From assembly GCA_009760855.2 (NCBI GenBank), contig WPIO01000171.1, positions 347,501 to 407,500 of the forward strand: a stretch of 60,000 nucleotides of DNA, read 5' to 3'. A model generated the notes under the pieces. That model was not told the DNA's origin. It was given only the letters and a program-made list of their open reading frames with translations, and ran no database searches. Position numbers and translations under genes: made by a program. Shown in pieces: positions 1-11,774 of this stretch. Within the stretch, counting starts at the first letter, position 1. Every line of letters begins with the position of its first letter. The DNA comes from Cristatella mucedo. Its lineage: Eukaryota; Bryozoa; Phylactolaemata; Cristatellidae.

Positions 1-930
1 TGGGGCTGCTTACGTGTATAATGGGAAACGACCCAAATAGACGGAGCCCGAACCAGAGTCTAAACCCTGACCGGGAACTAGAACTCGGTTTCCAACAGTG
101 TGGCAGGAATACTTCACACACGCCAACTCAAGCACTCCTGTGGAGGAAATACTTCTCCACACTGAAGCGCGACCCGGAGCCTAAACCCTACCCGGTAAAC
201 TAGAGCTCCACACACGCCAACTACGCCTAGCTCGCGCCGGCAAATCCCTATGCCGAGACCACGTGCTAGCGCGCGCACACACGACACGAAAGAAACACAA
301 AACACGAAAGGACACACAAAATGCCAGCTCGGGCGCGATACGACCGTATTCAGTGGGGTTCCACCGAATCCTTCTAGCGCTGTCTCGTCTTGTTCCGTCG
401 TCGGCGGACAGCCCGCCCTCCTCCCTCGCTTTCAGAGAAACGAGTGCGCGACGGCGTCGAGGCGCAGAGCCGGACCAAAGACTAAAGACACGAGGCCAAA
501 GACCCAGAGCGAGCGTCGCTCGACTCTTAAATACTTGGCTGAAACAATGGGCAAGAGCTTAGTGGTATTGGGCCCGGACACCTTGGCCCATTACAGAAAG
601 GAATTACTACCGTCCCCAGGCCACTGGAAGGGTACCTCCGTCCAGCTTGAATGGCGAATGGGTTCCAGAAGATTCTTTCTTGGAAAGAGGGAAGGCGGGG
701 GTTGACTGGCCAGCCAACATCTATCAGCAGCTTCCGTGAGTATCGGACCAATTCTAAAGGCCGAATCGCCGCCGCTCGTCTCAGAGCTTCCTGGCCTGCT
801 CCTAAGCGCTTCCTCTCTAACCGCACTGACGCTCCTCTCTGGCTCACTGCTCCAGGACAAAGGGGCTCTAGCCCGCCGCCGAACAGCTCTTGTTCGCGCT
901 AAAATTCAGCCAAAGCCAGCAGGGCGCTAC
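1..930. other. no gene recognised; imperfect direct repeats at the left end
   Basis: Several short open frames overlap on both strands but none resembles a known protein and none has splice-bounded coding character. Positions 45-85 and 175-210 carry two diverged copies of a segment containing cggagcc, taaaccct and cgg-aact, and cacacacgccaact occurs near 115 and 210. This looks like repeat-derived non-coding DNA downstream of the SYNPO2 gene. Confidence 0.4.
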
Positions 931-939
931 AAATGTAAT

Positions 940-1045
940 GTGTCTCTGTCTGAAACTCCACAAAGACTAAGTGTGCATTAAGCAGGAGAGTCTTCTTTGG
1001 TGCACTCAAAGCTGCTTTCGGTAAGCATGCGGTAGACAACAGTCA
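940..1045 (-). mobile_element. 3'-end fragment of second LINE lineage (LINE-B)
   Basis: The stretch with ctccacaaagactaag followed by a segment ending ggtagacaac matches, with divergence, the 3' ends at 8,450-8,787, 6,268-6,415 and 23,235-23,345 (same strand) and 42,840-43,290 (opposite strand). Only the last hundred bases are present, as expected for a strongly 5'-truncated insertion. Confidence 0.5.
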
Positions 1046-4000
1046 GAAAAAGTTAGTGACGCTTTTCTGATCTGCTACTTTCACACTTTCATCCAAAAAG
1101 TTCTGCTCCTTGAGCCTAGATGTCAGAAGCTCATCGTTGGACTTTTCAATATCCGAAGATCTCTAATCCTATCGTCGAGGATCGTTCTTGTTTGGGAAGT
1201 TCGGCTTAATGTGTACATCCGCATCTGTGAAATTGAATTACGGATATGAGATACGCATTTGGGCTGGGAATTTGCGGCAGTGGGGTTGATTTGGGGTCAA
1301 TGGATGAAGGAATGCATTTTTTAATGCGTGGATGCATGATGGCAGGGGCGTGCTCTTGTGGTCTTACTTGTTCGTCGTTTGGAAAGGTCGGCCCTATAGA
1401 AGCAACCTTTGCTTTAGTGGTCAGTTGGTTCCAGCCAAATTCTTGGAATAGCAAACTTCATGGCTCTCTGCTCTCCTCTGTACAACTTTAAATACGCCAG
1501 AGTTGTGTCAATTTAAAAATCATATTTCTAATATTACCTAATAAGAGCAGCTCGCTACTTGTAGACTCGTTTGGCTGAGTCACAGTAGTTCCATCACGGA
1601 AGACAACACTGCACCATCTTGCGGTTTGGCGGAAGTGCGAAATCTTGCCTCGTGACGCAAGTGCGCCGTCTTACGGCGTGACTTTCTCACTTTAATTAGT
1701 ACAGGTTATCCAAGAAAATCCATCGAACGAGAAGCAATCGTTCACATTAACTTCGAGAGTTCTCTTGCAGTTCTCTCGCATGGGAAATGAGGTGCTCGGG
1801 GCTTCCCTTGATCCCGACGTGCATGCTACAGTATGCTTTCTAGGCTTCGAACGTGTCAATAGCCGCTTTCGCAGAGTGCTTTTTTGCTTTTGTCTTGACA
1901 AATTGTCAACAGAAGTATCAAAATCCATTTGCTAGCTGCAAGCAACCTCTCGGTGCCATGGCAGTCAAATATGGCAACTCATTCTATTCTCTTTGCCTTA
2001 AATCAATAAACGGAAAATGTTTGCTTACGGCACCTGAACACTTCTCCGAATAATACTCTCAAGTTTAATGTCCACTTAACCTTCACTAAATCGGGCATCG
2101 GCTCAAAGCATGCTGTCTGTTCGAACCTGACTTCCGCACTGTGCCTAGCAGCCAATCCGGAAAATGTTCACTGTCCTCATAAAGGAAGTAAGTCTTTGTG
2201 GAACGATGGCTATTCTCAATTTATTGTAGGCATGACAGATTAAGAAAAAACACTTTGTATCCATGGACAGCACACAAATGGAAATGAGTTCCCTAGTAGT
2301 TTTACAATTATTATTACTTTTACTATCATTATCCATCGTCAGCTACAAACGTTGGCGCGAAGCGCCGTAGTCTCGTTCGACTCACCGACCGGATGTTGGC
2401 ATAGATATTCGGGAAGCCGGTGACGGCTCGTCGAACGCGCCCCTTCCCCGCCCCGCCCGCGACCGGATTCTTTCTAAGCACAACTACCTGATTAGCAACT
2501 CAAAATTAATTATAAATTGGTTAATGAATTTCATCGCTCCTATGGAAATGTTTACCTTCAGCGTAAATGCCGAAGGGGCACGGCACTAGCGGACTAGCGC
2601 CCTCTAGCGGGCTTTCTGCACCTCCTGTCGGGCTTCGCTCTCTGCAGCCCTAGTACGGTTCCCTCAGTACCCTTAGTAGGGTTCACTATGTGATAATTAC
2701 AGCGATGATAATAATTATACGGTGTTTTTATTTCTCCCAAATGTTAAGTAATCTCTATTCGGGTGCTTTACAACTCGTCGCGTGGCGATGGTTTTGTTTA
2801 GTGACACATACGGTCTCTGGCCAGCAAATAAGAAGTGTCGTGCTTAGGCCACCGCGCTTAAGCCACCATCTTTGGCTAGTGGAAACAGGAAGACACTCTC
2901 ATCTCCAGCGGTCAGTAAGACCAGCGGCTAGCAATATGCACTGAGTCGTGCACCGGTGCGCACCCAAAGCACGCTGAAACTATTACCGACACGCAAGTGC
3001 TGCTGGCAGGCTTCTTGGTTCCCCTCCGCTGGAAAACCACATGGAGATCTGCAACGCCCGACAAGCTACGTGGAGCCATTATTCTACACCTAATGTTCAG
3101 TAATTGTATCTGCTACATTGTCAAACCCGATAGCACTCTCCCTATAATGTTGCCGGCCAACTGAGAGGGGCTTCCGGGAAATCGGGAAGGGCGGGGCGGG
3201 GATAAAAACTCAATGCAAATACAACTCTTTTGGTCTCGCAGCGGTCTCCATGCAGGACGACCGAGCATCGCCCTGGCTGAATTCCAACATCGTTTTGCAA
3301 ATTGCTTCGGTTGTTACCCGTATTTTCAGCATCTTAAAAATCAACAGATATTTTACAAAAATAAGGTTAAACTATCTAGCTATTCGTCAACAGGAGCGCC
3401 ACCCACCGGGAGGAGCTGCCTCGGAGCTCGAGCTCATCGCGGGGCGCAGCAGCTGAAACGCAGAAAGTGCTTTTTTGGAATCTTCCATTGCCTGGCGACT
3501 CCCGGATGCGGAGGTGGAAGCTTTGCGTCGAAGTTCAAAGGCCTCTCGCCTTCGCCTTCTTTCGCTCCGTCTCTGTACACAAACGTTAGCTTGTACAAAA
3601 AATAATAAGGAGAAAGAAGCCTTACGGCGCGGTTCGTACACGGTTCGTCTTGCTTCTTTCTTGCTTCAGTCCTTTTTGCATACGTCACAATGAATGAGAG
3701 GCTACGGTCCAAGACTGATGAAACACTGAACGAACTATATGAAGCTGAGCGTAGGCCTACTTCTTAGCCAAAATTAAGCCAAGATCGAACAATCAATTGT
3801 AGGTAGCTTTTTAATTGCTTTAAAAAGCACAATGGACGAAGCGACCCGTGAAATCATCGTAGCGATCAGATCTTAATACGGCAGGCAATATAGGCTATCG
3901 GGAGGTTTAAATTTATCTGGAGGTGTCTTGCGGAGGGTTATTTCTTACCTCCCTAACGAAAGAGATTTCCCTTTGACCACTCTAGGGGGATGGAACTAGT

Positions 4001-4960
4001 AGAAAACAAAATATTCAATAGGTGGCAAACCAATTGTGTAAGCTTTCTAACAGAATGTCAGAAGCAGGAAGAAGCAAGACGGACAGCATAAACACAGCAT
4101 CATTAGCCTTTCTGGCGGAAGCAGACTCTGATTTCGCTTGACGGGAAAGCATCCATAACATGGACTTGGTGGCCTATTTAAAAAGCGAGGGCTGTGACTC
4201 ATTTTGGAAAAATGCTATGCCTTCGCACCGAGATCCGTTCCTCTTCTAATCATTTATAAAAACATGTCTAAAAGACCGCACCTGCTTGTAGAACCTGACG
4301 CTTCGCCTCCGAACGCATCCTGCCCGCCGAGCCTACGAAATTTTATCTGAAAATGGCGGTAGGCTGCCTCTGATGAAACAGCCGCAAGCCGCGGGCCGTG
4401 GGCGCCCGGCGACCCACAAAATCTCATCAGCTCCTCTGAGTAAGAATTACTATTCGTCTCGCCTTGGAGGCCCGCCGCGTCTGCGAGGAAGAGCTGCACC
4501 GCTCAGCAGGCAAAGGTCAAGACCGCCATCAGTTGAACCCTCAGCTTCAGCAGGCTGGCCACCCTTCATCGCGCATCCAAAATGAAACGCTCACTCAATT
4601 TATTTTGAAGAGCTTGTGATTCTTCTCTCAAGGGGTACAGCTTAGCAGGCCTTCTTATACCTTGCCAAAAGAATTGACCTCAGCAAGTCTAGAAATATTT
4701 TCAGCTTATAATAAGGATGGCCCTCGGCAAATCAGCAGCGGGTGAATGAGCGCCGCGCTAGTATCCATTTCAGGCCCATCTGAGAAAAAAATGGTAGATT
4801 CTCTCTGGAGAAAACGCAGATCTGCGTCACCAAGGTCAAGGTCGCCTGAAAAGAAGGCTCTGCACGCCAAGGACCGTCTCCTCTACGGATGCCTGGTAGC
4901 CACCCTGGGAGGTCTTCGGCGGCGTCGAGATGGTATTTTTTCGAGAAGAAAGATCTTGGG
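1046..4960. other. non-coding stretch, nothing recognised
   Basis: Only short, mutually overlapping open frames occur here. There are GC-box-like runs near 2,445-2,460 and 3,188-3,202 and a small inverted motif near 2,352-2,370 (ggcgcgaagcgcc), but no conserved protein, RNA gene or complete mobile element could be identified. Confidence 0.4.
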
Positions 4961-4965
4961 CTTGA

Positions 4966-5005
4966 ATGCAATAATATTAATAATAATAATAATATTCGTA
5001 TAGCG
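4966..5005. repeat. (AAT)n run followed by a tail-like SINE remnant
   Basis: An AAT-type run is followed by attcgtatagcgccgct, resembling the reverse of the SINE/L2 tail (gcgctatacaaat). It is probably a minimal 3' remnant of a minus-strand SINE or LINE. Confidence 0.4.
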
Positions 5006-5638
5006 CCGCTCGGGCCGCCGACGGAGCACTCGTCATCCTCGGCTCTGGTCAACGACGGAGCGCTCGGACCGCTGAAAGTTCGAGAGCCAAGAGCTCGAGA
5101 CTCGTCGCTCCTTTAATTCCAGGAGCTTCTCTCAAGCTCAAATCGTCCGAAAAAAAATTCATGATCCTGACCGTGACGACATTTGAAGCGCTCGTAATTT
5201 AATTGCGAACGCTTCCATCTACCGAAACGCAATGTGACTAGCAGCCTTCATTGCGTCAACGCACGTTCTTTAAATTAATAAACAACTAGCAGCTCGCGGC
5301 CTCCAATGTCGAAGGCGGTGTATGATTTATTGCTCATTTTATGTAATTGAGTGCGTAGATGCTGCAATAAGTTATAATTAATTTCAATCGCAAGTTGCCA
5401 GAGAATTTTTCGCGTCAATGTTGGTGCTTCCGAAATTGCCTACCTGTCGTCGCACGACGTGGAAGGTATGGATAACTCTCAAGTCTGACCTTTGACGTTG
5501 CCCTGCTCTTTCCGCTCAGCTCTCGCGTGATCTTGTGCAGGCTTCATGTCGCAATATGTAGACCAGAGGTCGGCAAACTCCGGCCTTTAGGCCAGATACA
5601 GCCCAGCTAGTATTCTGAGTCCGGCCTAACGCCTCCTA
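5006..5638. other. non-coding stretch, nothing recognised
   Basis: AT-rich and GC-rich patches alternate. No gene or repeat family was identified. Confidence 0.35.
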
Positions 5639-5639
5639 C

Positions 5640-5905
5640 GCCGAGTTGGTTTGGTCCAGCGGTTAAGGTGCTCGCCCCGACTAAGGTCTGACTGAGGTCG
5701 TGGGCTCAAGCTCTGGGGCATATGTGAATAATAATAATAATAATAATTCACTTGATAAAGCGCCCACAGAGAACTTAATCTCTCTCTAGGCGCTTTACAT
5801 TTGCTGTAAAGTGAAATGCAATTGAATTGAGTGAAATTGCAATGTGAAGCGCCTGCATAGAGATTATTTTCTCTTGGAGCTCTATACAAATGAATTATAT
5901 TTATA
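5640..5905 (+). mobile_element. tRNA-derived SINE family 1, split by an L2 3'-end insertion
   Basis: The head (5,640-5,728) starts gccgagttggtttgg, has a box A-like tggtccagcggttaagg and a weakened box B-like segment (gtgggctcaag). The SINE tail resumes at 5,842 (gtgaagcgcctgcatagaga) and ends near 5,905. Between them lies a minus-strand L2 3' end. The SINE must be older than the L2 insertion it carries. Confidence 0.75.
5729..5841 (-). mobile_element. L2-type LINE 3' end nested in a SINE
   Basis: Reading on the minus strand, the fragment has tgtaaagcgcctagagaga, the conserved hairpin-forming 3' segment, and ends in an (ATT)n tail. The heptamer atgtgaa flanks it at 5,722-5,728 and 5,842-5,848 and is the probable target-site duplication. 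Confidence 0.75.
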
Positions 5906-6267
5906 TTTACGTATTTATCGCTTGATCCGGCCTAATTGAATTTTCACGGTTTTTCCGCCTTCATGACTGCTGGTTGCAGCTCCAGCTGTGGCCAGTATTT
6001 ATTTCCGAAGCTGGTGTCAGGCGCTTGCATGAAACTGAAACGCCGGACAGGGCAGGGGTGATAAAAGTCTACCCCTATCATTGCAGCACGTGTCTGTGCG
6101 TCTGTCACGACTGCTGCTTCGTCTGGACACGCCCACTCTATCGGCCCAGAGGAGCGGGTGCGGCTTCCTCTGGCCGGGTGTGCCTTCTTGACCTAAAATA
6201 ACCTAGTAGACCGAATAGTTTGCCGACCCCTGACGTAGATGGAGCCCGATGCATGTATCAATGTATG

Positions 6268-6415
6268 CACCCCTGTAACTCCACAAAGCCACAAAGTAAA
6301 TGGGATGTTACGCATGAGAGTATTGTATAGCGTACTCGAAGCTTAAGCTGCTTTCGTACGCATACGTTCGCCAACAGACTTCATCCCACTCAGCAAAGAG
6401 AAAGTGAATAGGCCT
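6268..6415 (-). mobile_element. LINE-B 3'-end fragment
   Basis: Contains ctgtaactccacaaagcc, a tatagcgtactcgaagctta-like block and gccaacagacttcatc, colinear with the better copy at 8,450-8,787. Only the terminal part of the element is present. Confidence 0.6.
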
Positions 6416-6695
6416 AGCCGAGACAGGACAGCAGTAGTGACGTAGTGAGCAGATGAGTAGTAGTTGACGTAGTGAGTAGATGTCAAAGCCGCCCGTCGTG
6501 CTGGCAAGCTGCTAGCGAGACCGTCGGTGCGCTCCACAATGAGCAGCCGAGCACTGCGATCCTTGCCACGCCCGGGCGGCTGGCACGCTACGCCCACAGC
6601 TGACGAGAGCTCTGCTTCCGGAAACGCGGCGGCGGCCGCTATTAAGGGATAGCAGAGCGAGCTTCTCGAAAAACCTAGCAGGGTTTCTCGAACAA

Positions 6696-6701
6696 TTTAT
6701 T
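6696..6701 (-). terminator. SYNPO2: candidate polyadenylation signal of the SYNPO2 gene
   Basis: AATAAA on the minus strand, about 750 bases past the stop codon at 7,451. The DNA between is GC-rich and shows no closer canonical hexamer, so this is the first plausible 3' end. Transcript data would be needed to confirm it. Confidence 0.4.
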
Positions 6702-7450
6702 TTTCAAACAGGAAACCACGGCGAATCCTACGATGCAGCAGTGCCAGCGACCGGTTGGCTCTCGCGTCTGCTCAGTGCTTCCGCAGCAGCGAGCCACCGC
6801 TTCCGCCGCCGAGACGATAGCCGCCACCGCCGATGTGACGTAAGCTTACGCGTAGCACTCATCCAACGTCAGCAGCTTCGGCTGCTCATCCCCGCTGCTC
6901 TCGTCCCTCTCAAGTCGTCGTCAAGGGCGGAGCAGAAGCGGAGCAGGTTCGCCTGTAGCTGCACCTGCGACCGCCACCCTTCGGCGAACTGCCAGTTCGG
7001 TCGCCGCAGCCGCTACAGGCACCGCCGAGACAAGCGAGGCGACGGCCGGCCGTCCGCACGAAAGCAAGCGCGAGCGTCGGGCTCGAGATCAGCCGCCGCT
7101 CGCTCGCCGCGGGTTCGAACCGCACCGAAACGTTCGGCGAGGCGAGAGAGCTAGCGTGCCGGTAAACGAGCGTCGGCGAGCTTACGGGGGAGGGCGGTCG
7201 CCCGCTCAGAGCGGAGAGATGACAGCGTAGGAGCTGCAGCGAATGCGGCCGACGGCGACTGCCGATGACTTGAGACAGCGACCGTACGCGGCGGCACCAC
7301 CCGCGGTTAGCGAGGTGGTCTGTGGGAGGGGGAGAAGGCGGAGCGGGTGAGAGCAGTCTCCTCGGCGGCACGTTGACGGCGATCGGGCGACAATCGAGAG
7401 CGCTTTCGAGGCAATCGCACGGAGCCCAAGGACTGCTGTAGCGAGCCCAT

Positions 7451-7701
7451 CTAGAACACAGAGACGCCTGCCGACGCCGGCACTTTCGGCGGGCCTGTAC
7501 TCCAGGCGCCGCCGAAGGCTGCCGCCGAGGCGGTGAAGCCTCCGGCGGCTGAAGTCGAGGAGACGGTAGCGAAGCCTCGCGGCAGGGCGTTGTAGCTCCT
7601 GCCGAGCGGTCTCGGCGCTGCTGCCGAGTAACTAGGGTAGCCGATGACGTAGCTGTCCGCCGCGGCCGTCGCCCTCGGTTCGCTCTTGGCTCGCTGTCCG
7701 C
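7451..7701 (-). CDS. SYNPO2: SYNPO2 coding exon 5 (C-terminus)
   Basis: The acceptor ttacag ends at 7,702. The first two bases (gc) complete the split glycine 773 left by exon 4, and 82 further codons lead to TAG at 7,453-7,451. The encoded tail (residues 774-855) is rich in Ser, Ala, Pro and Tyr and includes SYNALPRGF; it ends in VSVF. A longer open frame in another phase covers the same DNA but would need a different splice phase. I recognise no domain; a short Pro/Tyr-rich end is in keeping with the family. Confidence 0.7.
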
Positions 7702-10700
7702 CTGTAACGTAACGCGAAGGGCGGCCGGCTGCAATAGCGCTCCGAGCTCTCGGTATCAGCAAGCGCCGAAAAAGAGGTTTAGATCGCTTCTAGTAGGCGC
7801 TAAGAGTAGGTGCGTCTAGTTCTAGTGCTGCCTCACCTCGAGCGGCGAGCGGAGGCGAAGCGTACAAAGATCGAGAGCGATCGAGTCCAATCAAGAAGCG
7901 CCTCGCTGTCGTAGCGGCAGGAGAGACTTGGTGCATGCCATAAAGAAATGTGAACTGCTGGGCTCGAGCCCACGACGGGCATCGGCGCCCGAGAGCTACG
8001 CTAAGCGAAGCGGCTGTCCCTCAGCTGCTCCGCTCGCCTTTCGTACCAGCATGCCTGCGCCGAGTAGTAGCGCCGGCGATGCCAAAACTCTGCGGCGTTC
8101 ATTACCGTCACCGAATGGGTAGCTACAGGCGACGAGATAGCTGCAATCGCGAGAGCGTGACGCCTTCGATTTAACTTTACGGGAATTGCGGACTCGCGTA
8201 CTCATGTTCAAATTGCTATAGGTCGACAGCTGTTTTGCGGTATCCTACATAGCTAGCGGACTCCTGCCGACCCTTGGACTGACTTGAAGGAACTTGCCAG
8301 GAGATCGAGCTACCCTACATCCTCTTTACCAACCAATGATAATCGGCCTGGAAAGGCACTCCCTCCCCCTGGCTTGATCCTGGCGATGCCTATGTATGCC
8401 TGTATTCGCAGGTGTGTTCTAACTCCCTTGTAATATAATGCAATATATCTCCTGTAACTCCACGGTGCCACAAAGACTAAGCGGGTGTCACGAAGGAGAT
8501 TTTTCTATAGCTCACTCGAAGCCTAAGCGGATTTCGGTACGCATTCGGTAGCCAACAGACTTCATCTCGCGAAACAAAGAGAAAGTGAGAAGCATAGCTG
8601 AGTCGGGACAACAGTTGAGGTAGTTGGTAGCATGGAAGCAGCAGCTCAGGACGGCGCCATATTCCGCAGCAGAAGATTAGATGTCGTTGCGTAAGACTTG
8701 TGGAAGTGAGTTCCACAGTCTAGGACCTGCAGATGACAACCTTCTGCCGCCAAAGGTCTTCAGGCAAAGGAATGGAACAACTACTTAATATTAATAATAA
8801 TAATAATAATAATGCACTTGATAAAGTTCCCTCAGAGAACTCAATCTCTTTCTAGGCGCTTTACATTTGCTGCAAAGGGAAACGCGATTGAATGGTGAGT
8901 AATATCATGCTTGATAAACAACATAAATAACATGGTTAGGGCCGGCATGCACGGGGTCAGCATGCAAGTGTGGTTAGTGGCAGAATGCACGGTGTCAGCA
9001 CGCACAAGCATATGAAGGACTAGTCACGGGGACCCACTAAATTCTGTCTTAAAAAGGTGCTCTTAAGTTCTTTTCAAATGTGGTCAAGTCAGGGGATGTT
9101 GTGACGCAAGTCGGGAGTGAGTTACAGGCTTTGGGAGCATACGAACTGAATGCACGGTCTCCAAAGGATTTGAGGTTTGTACGAGGTATTGGTAAACTGT
9201 CGGATTCCGAAAAGCGGGTGGTACGATGCTTGGCCTCTTGGGGGAGTAGATCTGAGGGATAGGCTGGAGCCAAAGAATGAAGTGACCTAAAAGTGAGCGA
9301 CAAAGCCTTGAAGTCAATCCGTTGCTTGACTGGGAGCCAATGCAGGTCGGCGAGAAGTAGTGCGATATGGCAACTGCGACGCGTACGACAAACAAGCCTA
9401 GCTGCTGAGTTTAGCACCAGCTGTAAGCCCATAGTTGCACATGCCGGTAGGCCAGCAAGTGAGTTACAGAAGTCAAGACGGGATGTCACAAATGCATGGA
9501 CCAACTTAGACGTGGTATCCTTATCTAAACAAGCCCGAATTTTAGCAATGTTATTTGTCTGAAAGTAGGTAGACTTGATTGTGGAGCTGATGTGGTCGTC
9601 TAACGAGAGGTCACGTTGGAACATGACACCTAGATTTCGAGCTGATTCAACAGATGTGCTGGCAGAACTAATTTTGAGCGTCAGCCTTTCGAATTTCTGA
9701 ATCACACTGGGTTTGCCATAACTAATAAGTTCTATTACTATTATATAACTATAGTTCTATAGCTATTAATTGTTCGGTGTCTGTAGTTGTATCGTCGTTT
9801 CGGTTAAGGATGTTGGCCCTGCAGACCAAAACCTTCTGTCGCCAACGGTCTTTACGAGGATGACTGGAACAGCTAATTTACTGTCCATACAGGAATTGAG
9901 AGCACGAGGAGGCTGAAACTGGTGCAGCAGTTTAGCTAGGTATGAAGGAGCCAAGCCGTGGCGGGCTTTATGGGTCAGTGTAAGAACTTTGCTCTGTATC
10001 CATTGATCAATAGGCAGCCATTCAAGCTCTTTCAGCAGAGTGTCTCATGGTCGAACCTCTAGGATTTGCTAATTAGTCTTGCAGTGGACTAGTGGCTTTT
10101 TTCAGTAACCCAGTCAAAACGGAGAAATAAAATCTAGCCGAGATAGAACCAGGGAGCTAGTTAAATGTTTTGCAAGCCAACGAGGCAGACAGTTGCTAAT
10201 CTTAGACGTGAATCAGGCGTGATGGCAAGCTGTTGGGGCAGTAATCTTCTTAATGAAACTTACAAAGTTTAGACAGCTTTCACAGACGACACCTAAAATT
10301 CCGAGCACATTGTGAGTGTCACAAAATGGCATCACCCATTAGAAGAACAAAGTCTCCTAGTCCAGCCAAAGGCTTTGGGTGTCCCTGCGAATAGCCGTTC
10401 CATTTTAGCATCGTTTAGTTTGAAGAAATTGGAAGACATTCGTGGTCGAATGTCTGCAAGGAAAGCATTCAGTTTACTAGTCACTGCAGCAGAATCCGAC
10501 GGTTAAAACGACAAATGCAGCTGAGTATCATCAGCATAAAAGAGATAGCCGATTCCATGGGATCGATCACTTTTCCCAGAGGTTCAGTACAAACAATGAA
10601 CAATAAAAGACCGAGGATTGACTCACAGGTAGGACTCCACGTGCGACCGGCTTGATGGATGTGAACCTGACCCCCACACAATACGGATAGAAAGCGATCA

Positions 10701-11724
10701 GGTGATTTAAACCACACCGTCGTCGTGCATCGTCTGCCAGATCGTCTGCCGTCAGACCGATCGTTGTTTTTTCAATCGTTCAGTTTAGTATATCGTGATA
10801 AGCAGAGTCGAAGGCAGCTAGTAGATCTAGCATCGGCTATGACATCGACATTCCTGTCATCGTTACCACATTGAGCGTCGCTGGTTACACGGAGGAGAGC
10901 AGTTTCAGTCGAATGGTGTCGCTTGAATCCCGACTAAAATTATTTTGGCAATTCATTCTTTTCAATGTGTGGTACAAACTGCTTAGTGACAATTTTCCGA
11001 GAATCTTGGCAAAAAAAGGGATGGAAAGAAACTCGAACCACTGAATCTAATCCGGGTTTTAAGTATCGGTCGATGGCCGATTTGGAGGACTTGGGTACAT
11101 TTTTCAGATTCTTGTAAATCTGTTTTGAGCCTTGTCTGGCAGGACTTCAGTTTTCGAGTGAAAAAAGAAGCCCTGGATTTTATAAGCATCCGGCTGTAGA
11201 CTCGGAGGAAATCTTTGAAATTGGCTAGCTTGTCATCATCAAAAAAAAAGAAAATCCCGGGCGAGGGCCAAGTGGAGGCTGCCGCCCAGGAACTCTCAGA
11301 TATACTCCCCCACCAGGCCAAGCGGCGTACCACCCGCTTTTCGGAATCCGACAGTTTACCAATACCTTGTACAAACCTCAAATCCTTTGGAGACCATGTA
11401 TTTATTTCATATGCTCCCAAAGCCTGGAACTCCCGCTCGACTTGCGTCACAACATCCCCTGACTTGACCACATTTAAAAAGAACTTACAAACACACCTAT
11501 TTAGGACAGCCTTTAGTGGGTCCCTGCGACTCGTCCTTGATGTGCTTATGCGTGCTGACACTGTGCATGCTGCCACTAACCACATTTGCATGCTGACCCT
11601 GTGCATGTCACCCCTAACCATGTTATTCATGTTTATCAAGCATGATATAACTCACCATTGAATCGCACTTCCCTTTGCAGCAAATGTGAAGCGCCTAGAA
11701 AGAGATGGAATTCTCTGAGAGCGC

Positions 11725-11774
<50 letters not shown>

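Noticed and set aside
6910-7734. 274-codon minus-strand frame covering SYNPO2 exon 5
   Set aside because: It is in a different frame from the phase-matched exon 5 and is Arg/Pro-rich in the way of GC-rich shadow frames.
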